This document shows, in pieces, positions 34,689-43,712 of a DNA stretch of 64,000 bases. How positions within the stretch are numbered: the first letter of the stretch is position 1; each line of letters opens with the position of its first letter. Source of the stretch: Thermodesulforhabdus norvegica (GTDB lineage: Bacteria; Desulfobacterota; Syntrophobacteria; Syntrophobacterales; Thermodesulforhabdaceae); NCBI RefSeq assembly GCF_900114975.1, contig NZ_FOUU01000012.1, positions 1 to 64,000 of the forward strand, written 5' to 3'. A program made the position numbers and the translations under genes. Below the pieces are notes generated by a model. The model had not been told where the DNA came from, searched no databases, and saw nothing but the letters and a program-made list of their open reading frames with translations.

Positions 34689-35342
34689 TCAAACCCCTCC
34701 GGACTTCATGAAAAACCGACAAACTTCCTTTACGGGGCATTCCCCGCAGTTGGGCTTTCGGGCTTTGCAGACATTACGGCCGTGAAGAATCGTTGCATTG
34801 CTGAACCAGGTCCACAGGTCTCTCGGGATGTGCTTCATAAGGTCCTGTTCTATCTTTTCCGGCGTATCATGATCGCTCAAGCCCACACGCTGTGCAACCC
34901 TCCTGACGTGTGTGTCCACGGCTATGCCTTCGTTAATGCCAAAGGCATTCCCCAGAACCATTGCGGCGGTTTTTCTCCCCACTCCAGGAAGTTTCACAAG
35001 TTCGTCCATCCTGGTGGGTATCTCTCCCCCATAATTTTTCAGAAGAACTTCACAGCACCCCTTTAGGCTTTTTGCCTTTTGTCGGTAGTAGCCGGTCGGG
35101 CGAATTAGATTCTCCAGCTCTTCGTCAGACATGCGAATTATGTCTTCAGGACCTTTGACTTTCTTGAAAAGCTCCTCCGTCACACTGTTTACCCTTTCGT
35201 CGGTACACTGGGCCGAAAGTATTACTGCCACCAGGAGCTGGAAGGGATTTTCAAAGCGGAGTGCAAGCTTCGGATCAGGATAAACCCGACGGAAAGCATT
35301 TAGGACTGCCCCGTAACGATTTTCTAAATCCGCATTTTTCAT
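34689..35342 (-). CDS. nth: endonuclease III
   Basis: Encodes 217 aa. Helix-hairpin-helix and catalytic Lys in LPGVGRKTAAMVLGNAF; catalytic Asp in AVDTHVRRVAQRVGL; a C-terminal [4Fe-4S] loop CKARKPNCGECPVKEVC (C-x6-C-x2-C-x5-C). A DNA glycosylase/AP lyase for oxidised pyrimidines. Starts 3 bases after the upstream pepA stop, so probably co-transcribed. Confidence 0.96.
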   Translation of the reverse strand: MKNADLENRYGAVLNAFRRVYPDPKLALRFENPFQLLVAVILSAQCTDERVNSVTEELFKKVKGPEDIIRMSDEELENLIRPTGYYRQKAKSLKGCCEVLLKNYGGEIPTRMDELVKLPGVGRKTAAMVLGNAFGINEGIAVDTHVRRVAQRVGLSDHDTPEKIEQDLMKHIPRDLWTWFSNATILHGRNVCKARKPNCGECPVKEVCRFFMKSGGV

Positions 35343-35345
35343 CTT

Positions 35346-36839
35346 TTAATCCCAGTTCCTTATGATCTCAATAAAGGTTCTTATGCCAAAACCGGTTGCC
35401 CCTTTTGGCATGTGGAACCAGGGTTTTTCTGCCCAGGCAGGGCCGGCTATGTCGATGTGCACCCAGCGGATTTCATCGGGAACGAATTGTTTCAGGAACA
35501 TACCGCCGATTATGGTTCCGGCCTTTCTGTTACCGACGTTTTTCATGTCCGCTACGTCGCTCTTGATGTCTTCAGCATAAAAATCCCACAGAGGAAGAGG
35601 CCAGAACTTTTCACCCACCTTTTCTCCAAGCCGTCTTACCCGCTCGACGGTTTCATCTTTGTTTCCCATAAGCCCTGCCACTCTATCACCGAGGGCGATT
35701 ATGCACGCTCCCGTAAGGGTCGCAATGTCTGCAAGGAATGCCGGGCTGTACGTTTTGACTGCGTAAGCCAGGGCGTCGCAGAGAATGAGACGGCCTTCTG
35801 CGTCTGTGCTTATAACTTCAACGGTCTTTCCGGAGTAAGTTTTAAGCACATCTCCGGGTCTATAGGCCTTACCGTCGGGCATGTTTTCGGCAAGAGGCAT
35901 GATACCCACTACCCGCCTGGGAGGCTTCAATATTCCCACGGCTTCCATGGTTCCAAGGACTGCAGCAGCACCGGCCATATCGTGCTTCATTAACTCCATA
36001 TTCTGTGCCGGTTTTATTGAAATGCCGCCTGTATCGAAAGTGATTCCCTTTCCGACGAAAACCAGGGGTTTTTCGTTCTCACAGCCCTTCGGACAGTACT
36101 CGAGGATTACGATTATGCCTTCGTTGTGGCTCCCCCTGGCGACGGCGGCAAAAGCTCCCATTCCCTTTTCTTCGGCTTCCCTTTGAGAAATAACGGTCAA
36201 CCCCAGATTGTGGGCCTCTGCAACCCGGGCGGCTTCCCGGGCAAAACTCTCCGGAGTTACATCGTTGGACGGTGCCGTTATTAAATCCCTTGCCCTCTTT
36301 ACCGGCCCCATTAGGGTGTCCATGTAGGCCAGCACATCGATAAGTGCACCGGAAGGCTCGTCTTCAAGGAGGACGATCTGCTCGGAAATTTCCCGCTGTT
36401 GTTCTTCAGAAGTCTTGTACCGGGTAAATCGATAAGAAAGTGAAAAAAAACCGTAGAGTAATTCTCTGAGAAGTTCATAAGCATTTTCCTGAAGGGCTGA
36501 CAGAATCGGGAAGGGAACGGCTACGTTCTTGCCTTCAAGCTGGGTTATTCTGGTAAAGACTTCCGCTATGACCTCGTACCATGTGTCCGTTGAAAAATCT
36601 TTCCGTTTGCCCAGCCCTGCCAGAACGCATTTTTCAAAAAAGGCGTCACGGGGAGCAAAGGAGTGAAAGACCTGCTTCTTTTTACCCGCAAAGTGCTCCC
36701 AGGCCGAGGATTCGGTCATCCAGGAGCAATATTGCCGAAACCACCTGTTTTCGGCGAGCCCTTCTTTTTCGTCTTCGAAGGAGAAAAGAACAAGCACATC
36801 ACAACGTTCGTATTCGGGCACAAGCCATCTTATCTTCAT
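35346..36839 (-). CDS. pepA: leucyl aminopeptidase (M17)
   Basis: Encodes 497 aa. Catalytic/metal motifs of family M17 are VGKGITFDTGGISIKP (Lys and Asp), MKHDMAGAAAVLG and the STDAEGRLILCDAL box (usually NTDAEGRL). Length is usual for the hexameric enzyme; the N-terminal domain (~1-170) is less conserved. Removes N-terminal residues from peptides. Precedes nth on the same strand. Confidence 0.93.
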   Translation of the reverse strand: MKIRWLVPEYERCDVLVLFSFEDEKEGLAENRWFRQYCSWMTESSAWEHFAGKKKQVFHSFAPRDAFFEKCVLAGLGKRKDFSTDTWYEVIAEVFTRITQLEGKNVAVPFPILSALQENAYELLRELLYGFFSLSYRFTRYKTSEEQQREISEQIVLLEDEPSGALIDVLAYMDTLMGPVKRARDLITAPSNDVTPESFAREAARVAEAHNLGLTVISQREAEEKGMGAFAAVARGSHNEGIIVILEYCPKGCENEKPLVFVGKGITFDTGGISIKPAQNMELMKHDMAGAAAVLGTMEAVGILKPPRRVVGIMPLAENMPDGKAYRPGDVLKTYSGKTVEVISTDAEGRLILCDALAYAVKTYSPAFLADIATLTGACIIALGDRVAGLMGNKDETVERVRRLGEKVGEKFWPLPLWDFYAEDIKSDVADMKNVGNRKAGTIIGGMFLKQFVPDEIRWVHIDIAGPAWAEKPWFHMPKGATGFGIRTFIEIIRNWD

Positions 36840-36860
36840 GAAATCCTCCTGCTCTGGAAA

Positions 36861-37316
36861 TCACTCTCCGGAGTCGGCAACACGAATTGCTTCTTCGTGC
36901 AGAACCTTCCACTTTTGCTGTTCCTTCCATTCGCTGTAAGCTTTTTTTATGCAAAGCATTGGAAACTGAGCCTTCCCTACATAGGACAGGTTGTTTTTTA
37001 TAAAATCGTCCTTCATAGCCTGAAGCAGCGTTTGAACTTCCTTTTCGTCTATGAAATTTCTTTCCTTCTTCTGGAGAAAGACATAGGTATCTCCGAAAGC
37101 CTGCGTGAATTCTCCGTAGGCCTTCTCCGGATCACTCTGTCCCCGAAAATGATCTTTCTGTACGGGGATGGGTATTTCCACGGTAAGGCATACGTACCAT
37201 CTGTCTCCAGCCACTTTTCTCGAGCAATCGTAAAAAAACACTTCCAGACCGTTGGGAAGAGTCAGAGTATCAACCAGCCTTCGTTCTGTCGTTACGGAAT
37301 TTTCCACCTCCTGCAT
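36861..37316 (-). CDS. conserved-looking protein of unknown function
   Basis: Encodes 151 aa, soluble, no signal peptide. The part VDTLTLPNGLEVFFYDCSRKVAGDRWYV followed by VCLTVEIPIPV looks like a beta-rich domain, and the C-terminal third is helical and Lys-rich. I do not recognise a characterised family. It starts 12 bases after the binding-protein gene on the same strand, with GGAGG very close to the start (ATG at 37316, or GTG at 37319). Context suggests nothing beyond co-transcription. Confidence 0.65.
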   Translation of the reverse strand: MQEVENSVTTERRLVDTLTLPNGLEVFFYDCSRKVAGDRWYVCLTVEIPIPVQKDHFRGQSDPEKAYGEFTQAFGDTYVFLQKKERNFIDEKEVQTLLQAMKDDFIKNNLSYVGKAQFPMLCIKKAYSEWKEQQKWKVLHEEAIRVADSGE

Positions 37317-37328
37317 CACCTCCCGACG

Positions 37329-38567
37329 CTAGTCCAGAGGTTCAAGCCTTACGGGATTCTCTTCCGGTGTCGGAGCAACAAAGGTTCCCGGGAATGCTTT
37401 AATTACTTCGAAGACATCCCACATGTCTCTGCCCGATGCTTTGCCCCTTACGACGAAGACGGTTTGAATCGTTTGATGGTCATAGGCTCTTATGGTTTCC
37501 TGATCTTTAAGAAAAGTGAAGGTGTAGTCTTCCAGTGCCGGTATCAACTTTCTGGGATCAAAGGACCCCGTCCTCTCTACGGCCCATTTGTAAAGGTAGA
37601 TGTTGGTGTAAGCCGTTGCACCGCCGGATCCGGGCATTTCACCCCATCTTTTCTTGTAGTCTTCCACAAACTTTTTTCCCCGTTCATATCCATAAATGTA
37701 TGGGATTTCCCAGTACCAGGGAACTGCCCCTATTACACCCGCAGTATAAGGTGGATTTCTGCCGATGGCCATGTGAATTTCAAGATTGGGAACCACTATC
37801 TGTTTAACCTGGTCGGTACAACCCAGATCAATGCACTCCTGCATGGCGTAAATCATATCACGGCCGAAAAGAACGAGCACCAGAACGTCGGTGCCGGTCT
37901 CCAGGGCCTTCCGGATGGCCTTCCCGTACTCGGGACGCGGACTTCCAAGAGGAACCAGTACGTCGGGTGCGTTTTCGGTTCCGGTAAATTTTTTCAGAGA
38001 ATCCCGGGTGGTCCAGCCCCAGGTGTAATCGGCGGTTATGTAGAAGTATCTAGCACCGGAAAATCTTTCGTTAAGATATGCCCCAAGAGCCTTCGCCGCC
38101 ATCCAGGCATTATAGGTTTCCCTGAAAGTGTAACGATGAGCATCTTTGCCAGTTACGTCGTTCGAGTACGTCAAGGTGGCCAGGAACAGTTTTTTAGCTT
38201 CCTGACAAACCCGACTGACCGCTACGGCCACGCCACTGGAAGAACCGCCGGTTACCATATCAACGCCCTGGGCTATAAACTTCTTAACATTTTCGACGGA
38301 AACTTCGGGATTACTTTTACTGTCCGCATAAAGATATTTGATTTTCTTTCCCAGTATTCCACCCGAAGCATTTATTTCTTCCTGAGCCATTTTATAGGCT
38401 CTCATCTGGTCCTTTCCCTGAAGGGCATAGGGACCTGTAAGAGGGATGTTTAAACCTATGATCACCTCGTTTTCTGTGACGGCGTAGGACGGTAAAAATA
38501 GCCCTGACACAACCACAATAACCAGAGTAAAAAAAAGAAATGATCGTATAATCCGATCGCTCTTCAT
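37329..38567 (-). CDS. Liv-type ABC transporter substrate-binding protein
   Basis: Encodes 412 aa. A signal peptide (~8-32) precedes a type I periplasmic-binding fold (Peripla_BP_6): VIIGLNIPLTGPYALQGKDQMRAYKMAQEEINA is the classic start, and GGSSSGVAVAVSRVCQEAKKLF the hinge region. Such proteins feed branched-chain amino acid, amide or aromatic acid importers. No LivHMGF genes follow, so it is an orphan here. ATG at 38567 has AGGGA upstream; the frame opens at 38588. Confidence 0.88.
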   Translation of the reverse strand: MKSDRIIRSFLFFTLVIVVVSGLFLPSYAVTENEVIIGLNIPLTGPYALQGKDQMRAYKMAQEEINASGGILGKKIKYLYADSKSNPEVSVENVKKFIAQGVDMVTGGSSSGVAVAVSRVCQEAKKLFLATLTYSNDVTGKDAHRYTFRETYNAWMAAKALGAYLNERFSGARYFYITADYTWGWTTRDSLKKFTGTENAPDVLVPLGSPRPEYGKAIRKALETGTDVLVLVLFGRDMIYAMQECIDLGCTDQVKQIVVPNLEIHMAIGRNPPYTAGVIGAVPWYWEIPYIYGYERGKKFVEDYKKRWGEMPGSGGATAYTNIYLYKWAVERTGSFDPRKLIPALEDYTFTFLKDQETIRAYDHQTIQTVFVVRGKASGRDMWDVFEVIKAFPGTFVAPTPEENPVRLEPLD

Positions 38568-38716
38568 GGGTCTTTCCCTCTTGCGCATTAAAGGGTTTCC
38601 GCGCTCAAGTTTCTATTTAATCTGTCCTCTACCACTTTCCCCTCGGCAGCTTAAAGATATAGCTCATTGCACAAGATCTCATCAAGACGATAGGACTACA
38701 AAATTACCCTCCCGGC

Positions 38717-38756
38717 ATAAAAATAAGAACACCGGCCGTTCACCGTACCGGTGTTC
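38717..38756 (-). terminator. intrinsic terminator of the aldolase gene
   Basis: On the minus strand GAACACCGG (38756-38748) pairs with CCGGTGTTC (38735-38727) and is followed by TTATTTTTAT. It lies 18 bases after the aldolase-like gene stop. The rest of 38589-38716 shows no further signal. Confidence 0.82.
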
Positions 38757-38773
38757 CGGATTAATTTTTCTGC

Positions 38774-39913
38774 TTAACCCAGTTCCTCCAGACACGCCCA
38801 GACTTCATCGGCCAATCCTATTGAGCGGGTGGCCTCAAATAGCTTAACTGCTTCCTCGTAAACCTGCCAGGTAATACGTTCTTTGTATTCACGACCTATG
38901 GCGTTAAGCTTGGCGGCAAAGACCTTGTTAGCCTTCTTTATATTGCCGCCCACATTTCCGGTTTCTTTTGCCCAGGCCCATATCTCTTCCCACAGTTCGT
39001 CGGGAATTCCCCTGTAAGGTCTCTTAACGTAGCCTTTATCTTCCGTCGTAATGGCATTACCGTTCTGGTTCATGGCAAAGCCGAAGGTTATGTTCTGCCA
39101 GAAGGTTCCGACATTCCCTTTGCGTATGCCGTAGTTTATAAAGGACGATATCTTCTCAAGGGATGTCCCCGTAATTCCGTGTTGTGCGATATCCACGGAC
39201 CAGGGCTGAATGGCCTTCCAGATTTCAAGGGTCAGATCCAGCTGAATTCCTTCCTGGGCGGCCCCAAAATAGGTTCCGTGGATGGATCCGTTGTTTATGG
39301 CCAGAAGGTCGGGGTGTATGCCCCTTGAAACCAGCTCTCTTATGAACCACTCTGCTTCATCGGGTCTCGTAAAACCCTCAGCGCTTCCGCTCTTTGCGCC
39401 GATTTCACCCAGTTCCACTTCAAGACAAAATCCCTGTTCAACTATGGGCCGGGCGAGATCGGCCGTGGCTTCAAGATTCAGTTCGTTTTCCATGTGAGAT
39501 GCATCAATGGCGAAGGATGTGAACCCGGCTTCCAGTTCTTCCGCTATTAAGGCGCGTACCGGTTCCTTCTCCAAAGGGTTTTTTACCGTGATGTGATCAC
39601 CGTGGATGGCAAAAGGCACCCTGGTGTTACCCAGCCGTTCGTTTTCCCTGACTATAAATTCGACAAAGCTTGCCGGAGTAAACTCCGTGTAGCCAAGCTC
39701 TGATTTGGCAATCTCGTACATCACCGGAGCACCCGTAGCCATGGAAGCTCTGATAATCCCTTCAACGGGAAGCCTGCAACGGATGTTGGTGGCCATGATC
39801 ATGGTGCCGTGTTTTCTGGCCGCCATTATTAGTGCCTTCCCGTTAACCAGCGGTACTATACTGTCGGGAAAACGCTTTTTTACATTTTCCGGTCGAAGAT
39901 CTCTTTTCATCAT
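38774..39913 (-). CDS. class II fructose-bisphosphate aldolase-family protein
   Basis: Encodes 379 aa. Zinc-site motifs of the class II aldolase fold are visible: FAIHGDHITVK (catalytic Asp and zinc His), ELGEIGAKSG (Glu), SIHGTYFG and DIAQHGITGTS. The long C-terminal tail (~290-379) is atypical of E. coli FbaA. Substrate may be fructose-bisphosphate, but related aldolases act on other sugar phosphates. AGGAGGA precedes the ATG. Single gene with its own terminator. Confidence 0.78.
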   Translation of the reverse strand: MMKRDLRPENVKKRFPDSIVPLVNGKALIMAARKHGTMIMATNIRCRLPVEGIIRASMATGAPVMYEIAKSELGYTEFTPASFVEFIVRENERLGNTRVPFAIHGDHITVKNPLEKEPVRALIAEELEAGFTSFAIDASHMENELNLEATADLARPIVEQGFCLEVELGEIGAKSGSAEGFTRPDEAEWFIRELVSRGIHPDLLAINNGSIHGTYFGAAQEGIQLDLTLEIWKAIQPWSVDIAQHGITGTSLEKISSFINYGIRKGNVGTFWQNITFGFAMNQNGNAITTEDKGYVKRPYRGIPDELWEEIWAWAKETGNVGGNIKKANKVFAAKLNAIGREYKERITWQVYEEAVKLFEATRSIGLADEVWACLEELG

Positions 39914-39979
39914 CTTTTCGTCCTCCTATCTTGTTTTATGTAACCTGTGTTCTATCACCTCGATCATGGAAAGGAGTGA

Positions 39980-40804
39980 ATGGTGCGAAAAGATAGATTG
40001 CACGAGTGTTTTAGACCATACATCAGGAATAAAGACAAGTATGAGCGGCAGAAACAGAGCAAAAATGCTTTGAGGATCAGCATTCTTAGCGGGTTGAACC
40101 CGGAAGAATTGCTTCGCCAGATGGAGCACTGCCTTAACAGGTGCAGCGAGCGTTTGAGAGGACTGCTGGCCTACAGAAAAGCCCGTTTTATATACCTTTC
40201 CCTCAGTCCTTTGATGGAGCAAATGCGTTACAATGCCCTGATGGACGGTAAGATCGTTGTGTTACCGTCGCCCCGACTGAAAAACAGCTTCTTCCTGCTT
40301 GACCCTGCCTCCATAGCCCCCAGTGCACGGCTCGTAGCCGTAAGAACAAACCGGATTAGCAAATACGGCAGACAGATCGACTTTAAAACCTGTAGAAAGC
40401 CTTTCATCGATATGACCGTGTCCGAAGTGGTGGCCGCAAATACCAGAACGGGTGCGTTGCTCTGCGACGGAACGGGATTTTACGATCTCCATCGAGGCGT
40501 TATGGCCCTTCTGGGATGGCTCAAAAAGGACTGCCTATCTGTGGCCTGTGTGGACGGCAGGAATGCCGGAAGGCATCTGATGATACCGGTTAAAGAAAAC
40601 GATAGCATTGCAGACTACGTTGTAACCCCGGAAGGAGTTATCCAGATCAACGAAAAAAAATCCCGGCGTCCGGTCCTTATAGGTGAAATACTCGACGCCA
40701 GGACCATAAGGCGAAGCAACGTTTTGTTCTATATTTTCAGGGAGCTTCTCGGCGTATCAGACTTCTTTAATTTCCGGTTCCTGAGAACCTTCGACACCAA
40801 GTGA
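39980..40804 (+). CDS. 5-formyltetrahydrofolate cyclo-ligase-like protein
   Basis: Encodes 274 aa. The middle segment YLSLSPLMEQMRYNALMDGKIVVLPSPRLKNSFFLLD corresponds to the strand-loop region of MTHFS-like proteins, in which a folate and ATP bind. The canonical C-terminal glycine-rich GRGGGYYDR loop is not present in that form, so catalytic identity is doubtful. The start ATG at 39980 lies in the short gap divergent from the aldolase gene. Its 3' end overlaps the convergent DUF362 gene by 48 bases. Confidence 0.5.
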   Translation: MVRKDRLHECFRPYIRNKDKYERQKQSKNALRISILSGLNPEELLRQMEHCLNRCSERLRGLLAYRKARFIYLSLSPLMEQMRYNALMDGKIVVLPSPRLKNSFFLLDPASIAPSARLVAVRTNRISKYGRQIDFKTCRKPFIDMTVSEVVAANTRTGALLCDGTGFYDLHRGVMALLGWLKKDCLSVACVDGRNAGRHLMIPVKENDSIADYVVTPEGVIQINEKKSRRPVLIGEILDARTIRRSNVLFYIFRELLGVSDFFNFRFLRTFDTK

Positions 40805-41791
40805 CGCCAGATACCTGACCTGCTCCCAGCAATCGGTTTTGTGCATCTCGTTTAGCTTCCGGTAGTCTATGCTGGAGAAACTCGCAGCATCAATGGAAAG
40901 AGCGGAAAACCCGGCAAAGATTCCCACATCCGGACCGAGTATCTCTGCCTGTGTCGGTCCGCAATCGCATATGGTGCTCAGTGTAACGGCAAAATTGAGG
41001 TAAGCTACCTTTTCAGGTCTGAAGGTATCCAGTACCGCCTTGGTGGCAATGGCAAGTCCCCTGCACAGGCGTTCTCTGTTTTCGATGATAATGACCCCTT
41101 CGGGGCACGCGTTGGAGCAAATGGGGCAGTGCATGCACTCGGGTGAATCGATAACCACATGATCGTTCTCTATTCTGGGAAATCCAAAACGGCATGCCTT
41201 GGCACAACTGCCGCAGGCATTGCATCTCTCTACCTCAAGTCTCATGTCCACAAGCCTGTGCTGGACCAGCTTGGATTTTTTGGAAACCCCTCCCATTCCC
41301 AGGTTTTTTATTGCCCCTCCTACTCCTGCCAGAGGGTGTCCCTTCACATGAGTTACCACAATCATGGCGTCGGCCTCATACAATGCTCCGGCAACCTCGA
41401 TTTCCGGTATGAGTTCGTCGCCGGTTTTGACGGGCACAACATATCCGCCCTTGAGTCCGTCTGCACAGACAAACTGAGCGTAACCAAAGCCGTTAGCAAC
41501 GGCCGTTCCATGATGGTCGTAGCCGTTTGATCGCTTCTCCGGATAATAGGTTGTTGTATCCGTAAGAAAGGGCTTGCCCCCTTTGTCTTTTATCTTATCA
41601 ATTAGATGCTTTACAAAGAAAGGCCTGATGTAATTGGGATTACCCAGTTCTCCCACATGGAGTTTCACGGCAACCAGATCCCCCGGTTCGATCACATCAA
41701 GTACATGGGATTTTTTAAGTAACCTGTCGAAACGGGACAGCATATTTGAAAAAGGACGCCACTTTGTGAAAAAAACACGATCATAGTTCAT
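40757..41791 (-). CDS. DUF362 protein with two [4Fe-4S] clusters
   Basis: Encodes 344 aa. The DUF362 body (~20-190) includes GDLVAVKLHVGELGNPNYIRP and TDTTTYYPEKRSNGYDHH. A ferredoxin insert (~190-240) has CNACGSCAKAC and CMHCPICSNAC, binding two cubane clusters. GGAGGG precedes the ATG at 41791, which overlaps the FtsB-like gene stop (ATGA). Role in electron transfer is inferred; no characterised function for the family. Confidence 0.85.
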   Translation of the reverse strand: MNYDRVFFTKWRPFSNMLSRFDRLLKKSHVLDVIEPGDLVAVKLHVGELGNPNYIRPFFVKHLIDKIKDKGGKPFLTDTTTYYPEKRSNGYDHHGTAVANGFGYAQFVCADGLKGGYVVPVKTGDELIPEIEVAGALYEADAMIVVTHVKGHPLAGVGGAIKNLGMGGVSKKSKLVQHRLVDMRLEVERCNACGSCAKACRFGFPRIENDHVVIDSPECMHCPICSNACPEGVIIIENRERLCRGLAIATKAVLDTFRPEKVAYLNFAVTLSTICDCGPTQAEILGPDVGIFAGFSALSIDAASFSSIDYRKLNEMHKTDCWEQVRYLASLGVEGSQEPEIKEV

Positions 41792-42108
41792 TTTCTTCCC
41801 TCCCCGATCCTTCCTGGCGGGTTTTCCTTTTCGGACGTTATCACGATAATCTTTTCGCCTGGTCCTGTCCAACCGAGTTTTTCTCTGATTACCTGCTCAC
41901 GAAATTCGGCACTCTGTGAAAACTTCTTTATCCGATCGTAAAGTTCCCGGTTGGCAGTCATCAACTCCTGGTGTCTCCTGGACAGCTCCGTATAAAGATT
42001 TCTTCGCTCAATGTACTCTTTAAGGCCCTTTGGCGATATGAAAAGGGAATAGAGTATGAGGAAAAACGCGATTGTGATGGAAGTCCAGAGGATCCTGAAA
42101 AACGCCAT
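41788..42108 (-). CDS. FtsB/DivIC-like septum protein
   Basis: Encodes 106 aa. A membrane helix (~8-26) is followed by a coiled coil (~35-70, YIERRNLYTELSRRHQELMTANRELYDRI) and the family end REQVIREKLGWTGPGEKIIVI. This is the bitopic topology of FtsB/DivIC, which recruits the late divisome. It sits between the RACo-like and DUF362 genes rather than beside eno. Both boundaries are tightly packed. Confidence 0.8.
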   Translation of the reverse strand: MAFFRILWTSITIAFFLILYSLFISPKGLKEYIERRNLYTELSRRHQELMTANRELYDRIKKFSQSAEFREQVIREKLGWTGPGEKIIVITSEKENPPGRIGEGRK

Positions 42109-42114
42109 TTCCCG

Positions 42115-43695
42115 CTATCCTCGTGCGGCGTCAGGTATGCGAACCGAGGGGAAAAGGCGGGGATCCGTATGAGGTATAAAAAGAGCCCCCCGGAACTCAT
42201 GCATGAGTTCGACGTTTACGTTGAGTTCAATGTACGTGATTTTGTCGCATATTTCCTCAACTTCCCGTTGCACCCTTCTATCGAGCAGAAATTGCACTGC
42301 TCCTTTTCCCGATGTATTGCCCATGGGAATGAATGTTTCGAGAGGAAGATCCGGAAGCATCCCTATCCTTATGGCCATTTTCGGGTCTATATGGTTTCCA
42401 AAGGTTCCTGCTACGTAAATTTTTTTTACATCGCGGATATCGATACCCACTTTTCTGCATATCATGTTGAGAATGGTGTACATGGCAGCCTTGGATTTAA
42501 GCAAAATGCCTATGTCGATGTCGGTTATGGTTAAGTCGGCTCCGTCGGCCGTTTCGTTGGCGTGGGCTACGACAAAAGCAGTTCCATCCTCCGTCTCAAT
42601 GATTCTGTGCGTTTTGTTTTTGAGCTTTTTGTTGATCTTTCCCTGAATGGTGAGTAGCCCCGCTTGAAACATTTCGGCGATCAGGTCGATAAGGCCCGAG
42701 CCGCATATCCCCTTAGGCCTGGCGTCTCCTATGACGTGGTAACTCAGTTCCAGTGTATCCGGATTTATTCTGACCTGGTCAATTGCCCCCGGAGCCGCCA
42801 TCATACCCCGTTCCACAACTCCACCTTCCAGAGCCGGCCCTGCGGCTCCTGCACAGGCAATCATCCAGTCTTTATTGCCCAATACCACCTCGGCATTGGT
42901 TCCGACATCGATTAACATTGATATGTCTTCACTGCGATGCATTCCTGTAGCAATTATACCCGCTACGACATCACCTCCAAAGTAGGAGCCCACGTTGGGA
43001 AACAGATATAGCAGCGCATCGGGATGGACCCTGAGTCCGAATTCAGAAGCTCGGAAAGGGGGGAACCTGTTGACCACGGGTATATAGGGCTCTTTGCATA
43101 TACCTGAAGGATCAAGCCCTGCGAAAAAATGGCTCATGGTTGTATTCCCAGCAACGGCTACGGCGTAGATAAAGCGATGAGCCTCGTCGGGATTCAGGTT
43201 TGCAGACTTTAAAATATTTCGGATCGTGTCGTTGATACGGTTTATGAGTAATTCCTGCAGGTGTTTTAACTTTTCCGGTGTGTTTGCGTAAACAATCCTG
43301 GACAGTATGTCCTCGCCGTAGGGAATCTGGGGGTTTTCCACGGAAGTCTGGTGGATTATGCTGCCATGTTGCAGGTCCACCAGGTAAGAGGCAATTCGGG
43401 TTGTTCCTAAATCAAAAGCCGCACCGAGAAGGGGATTTCTGTTTTCAGAGGCCCTTATTTCCAGGACCTCCCATAAAAAACCGTTCCACTTGAGCAGAGC
43501 CGTACCTCGAAATTTCAATTCTCTTATTCTGTAAGCCAGGTCCTTCAGGCGGCCGGGAGAGGGCAAAAGAGGCTCATAGCCCCGCTTGCGAAGGTCTCTT
43601 GCAAGCCTGTCCCAGTCGCCTGTGTTATCCTGAAGGGATGGCAGGGGCAAATCATATTTTACGTAACTGATTACGGGATCAAGTGTCTGCTTCAT
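42115..43695 (-). CDS. RACo-like corrinoid-protein activator ATPase, no ferredoxin domain
   Basis: Encodes 526 aa. After ~90 N-terminal residues comes an ASKHA-type fold: AAFDLGTTRIASYLVDL (phosphate 1), VAVAGNTTMSHFFAGLDP, IDVGTNAEVVLGN (phosphate 2), and GICGSGLIDLIAEMF, typical of DUF4445/RACo proteins that re-reduce cobalamin in corrinoid proteins with ATP. The N-terminal [2Fe-2S] domain of typical RACo is absent here; a short module about residues 30-80 takes its place. Partner corrinoid genes are not in the window. Confidence 0.82.
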   Translation of the reverse strand: MKQTLDPVISYVKYDLPLPSLQDNTGDWDRLARDLRKRGYEPLLPSPGRLKDLAYRIRELKFRGTALLKWNGFLWEVLEIRASENRNPLLGAAFDLGTTRIASYLVDLQHGSIIHQTSVENPQIPYGEDILSRIVYANTPEKLKHLQELLINRINDTIRNILKSANLNPDEAHRFIYAVAVAGNTTMSHFFAGLDPSGICKEPYIPVVNRFPPFRASEFGLRVHPDALLYLFPNVGSYFGGDVVAGIIATGMHRSEDISMLIDVGTNAEVVLGNKDWMIACAGAAGPALEGGVVERGMMAAPGAIDQVRINPDTLELSYHVIGDARPKGICGSGLIDLIAEMFQAGLLTIQGKINKKLKNKTHRIIETEDGTAFVVAHANETADGADLTITDIDIGILLKSKAAMYTILNMICRKVGIDIRDVKKIYVAGTFGNHIDPKMAIRIGMLPDLPLETFIPMGNTSGKGAVQFLLDRRVQREVEEICDKITYIELNVNVELMHEFRGALFIPHTDPRLFPSVRIPDAARG

Positions 43696-43712
43696 TTTCG
43701 GGCACTCCGGTC

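Noticed and set aside
36663-38453. 596-codon plus-strand ORF
   Set aside because: It lies antisense to the pepA, small hypothetical and Liv-type binding-protein genes, all with clear motifs or ribosome sites; its translation has no recognisable domain.
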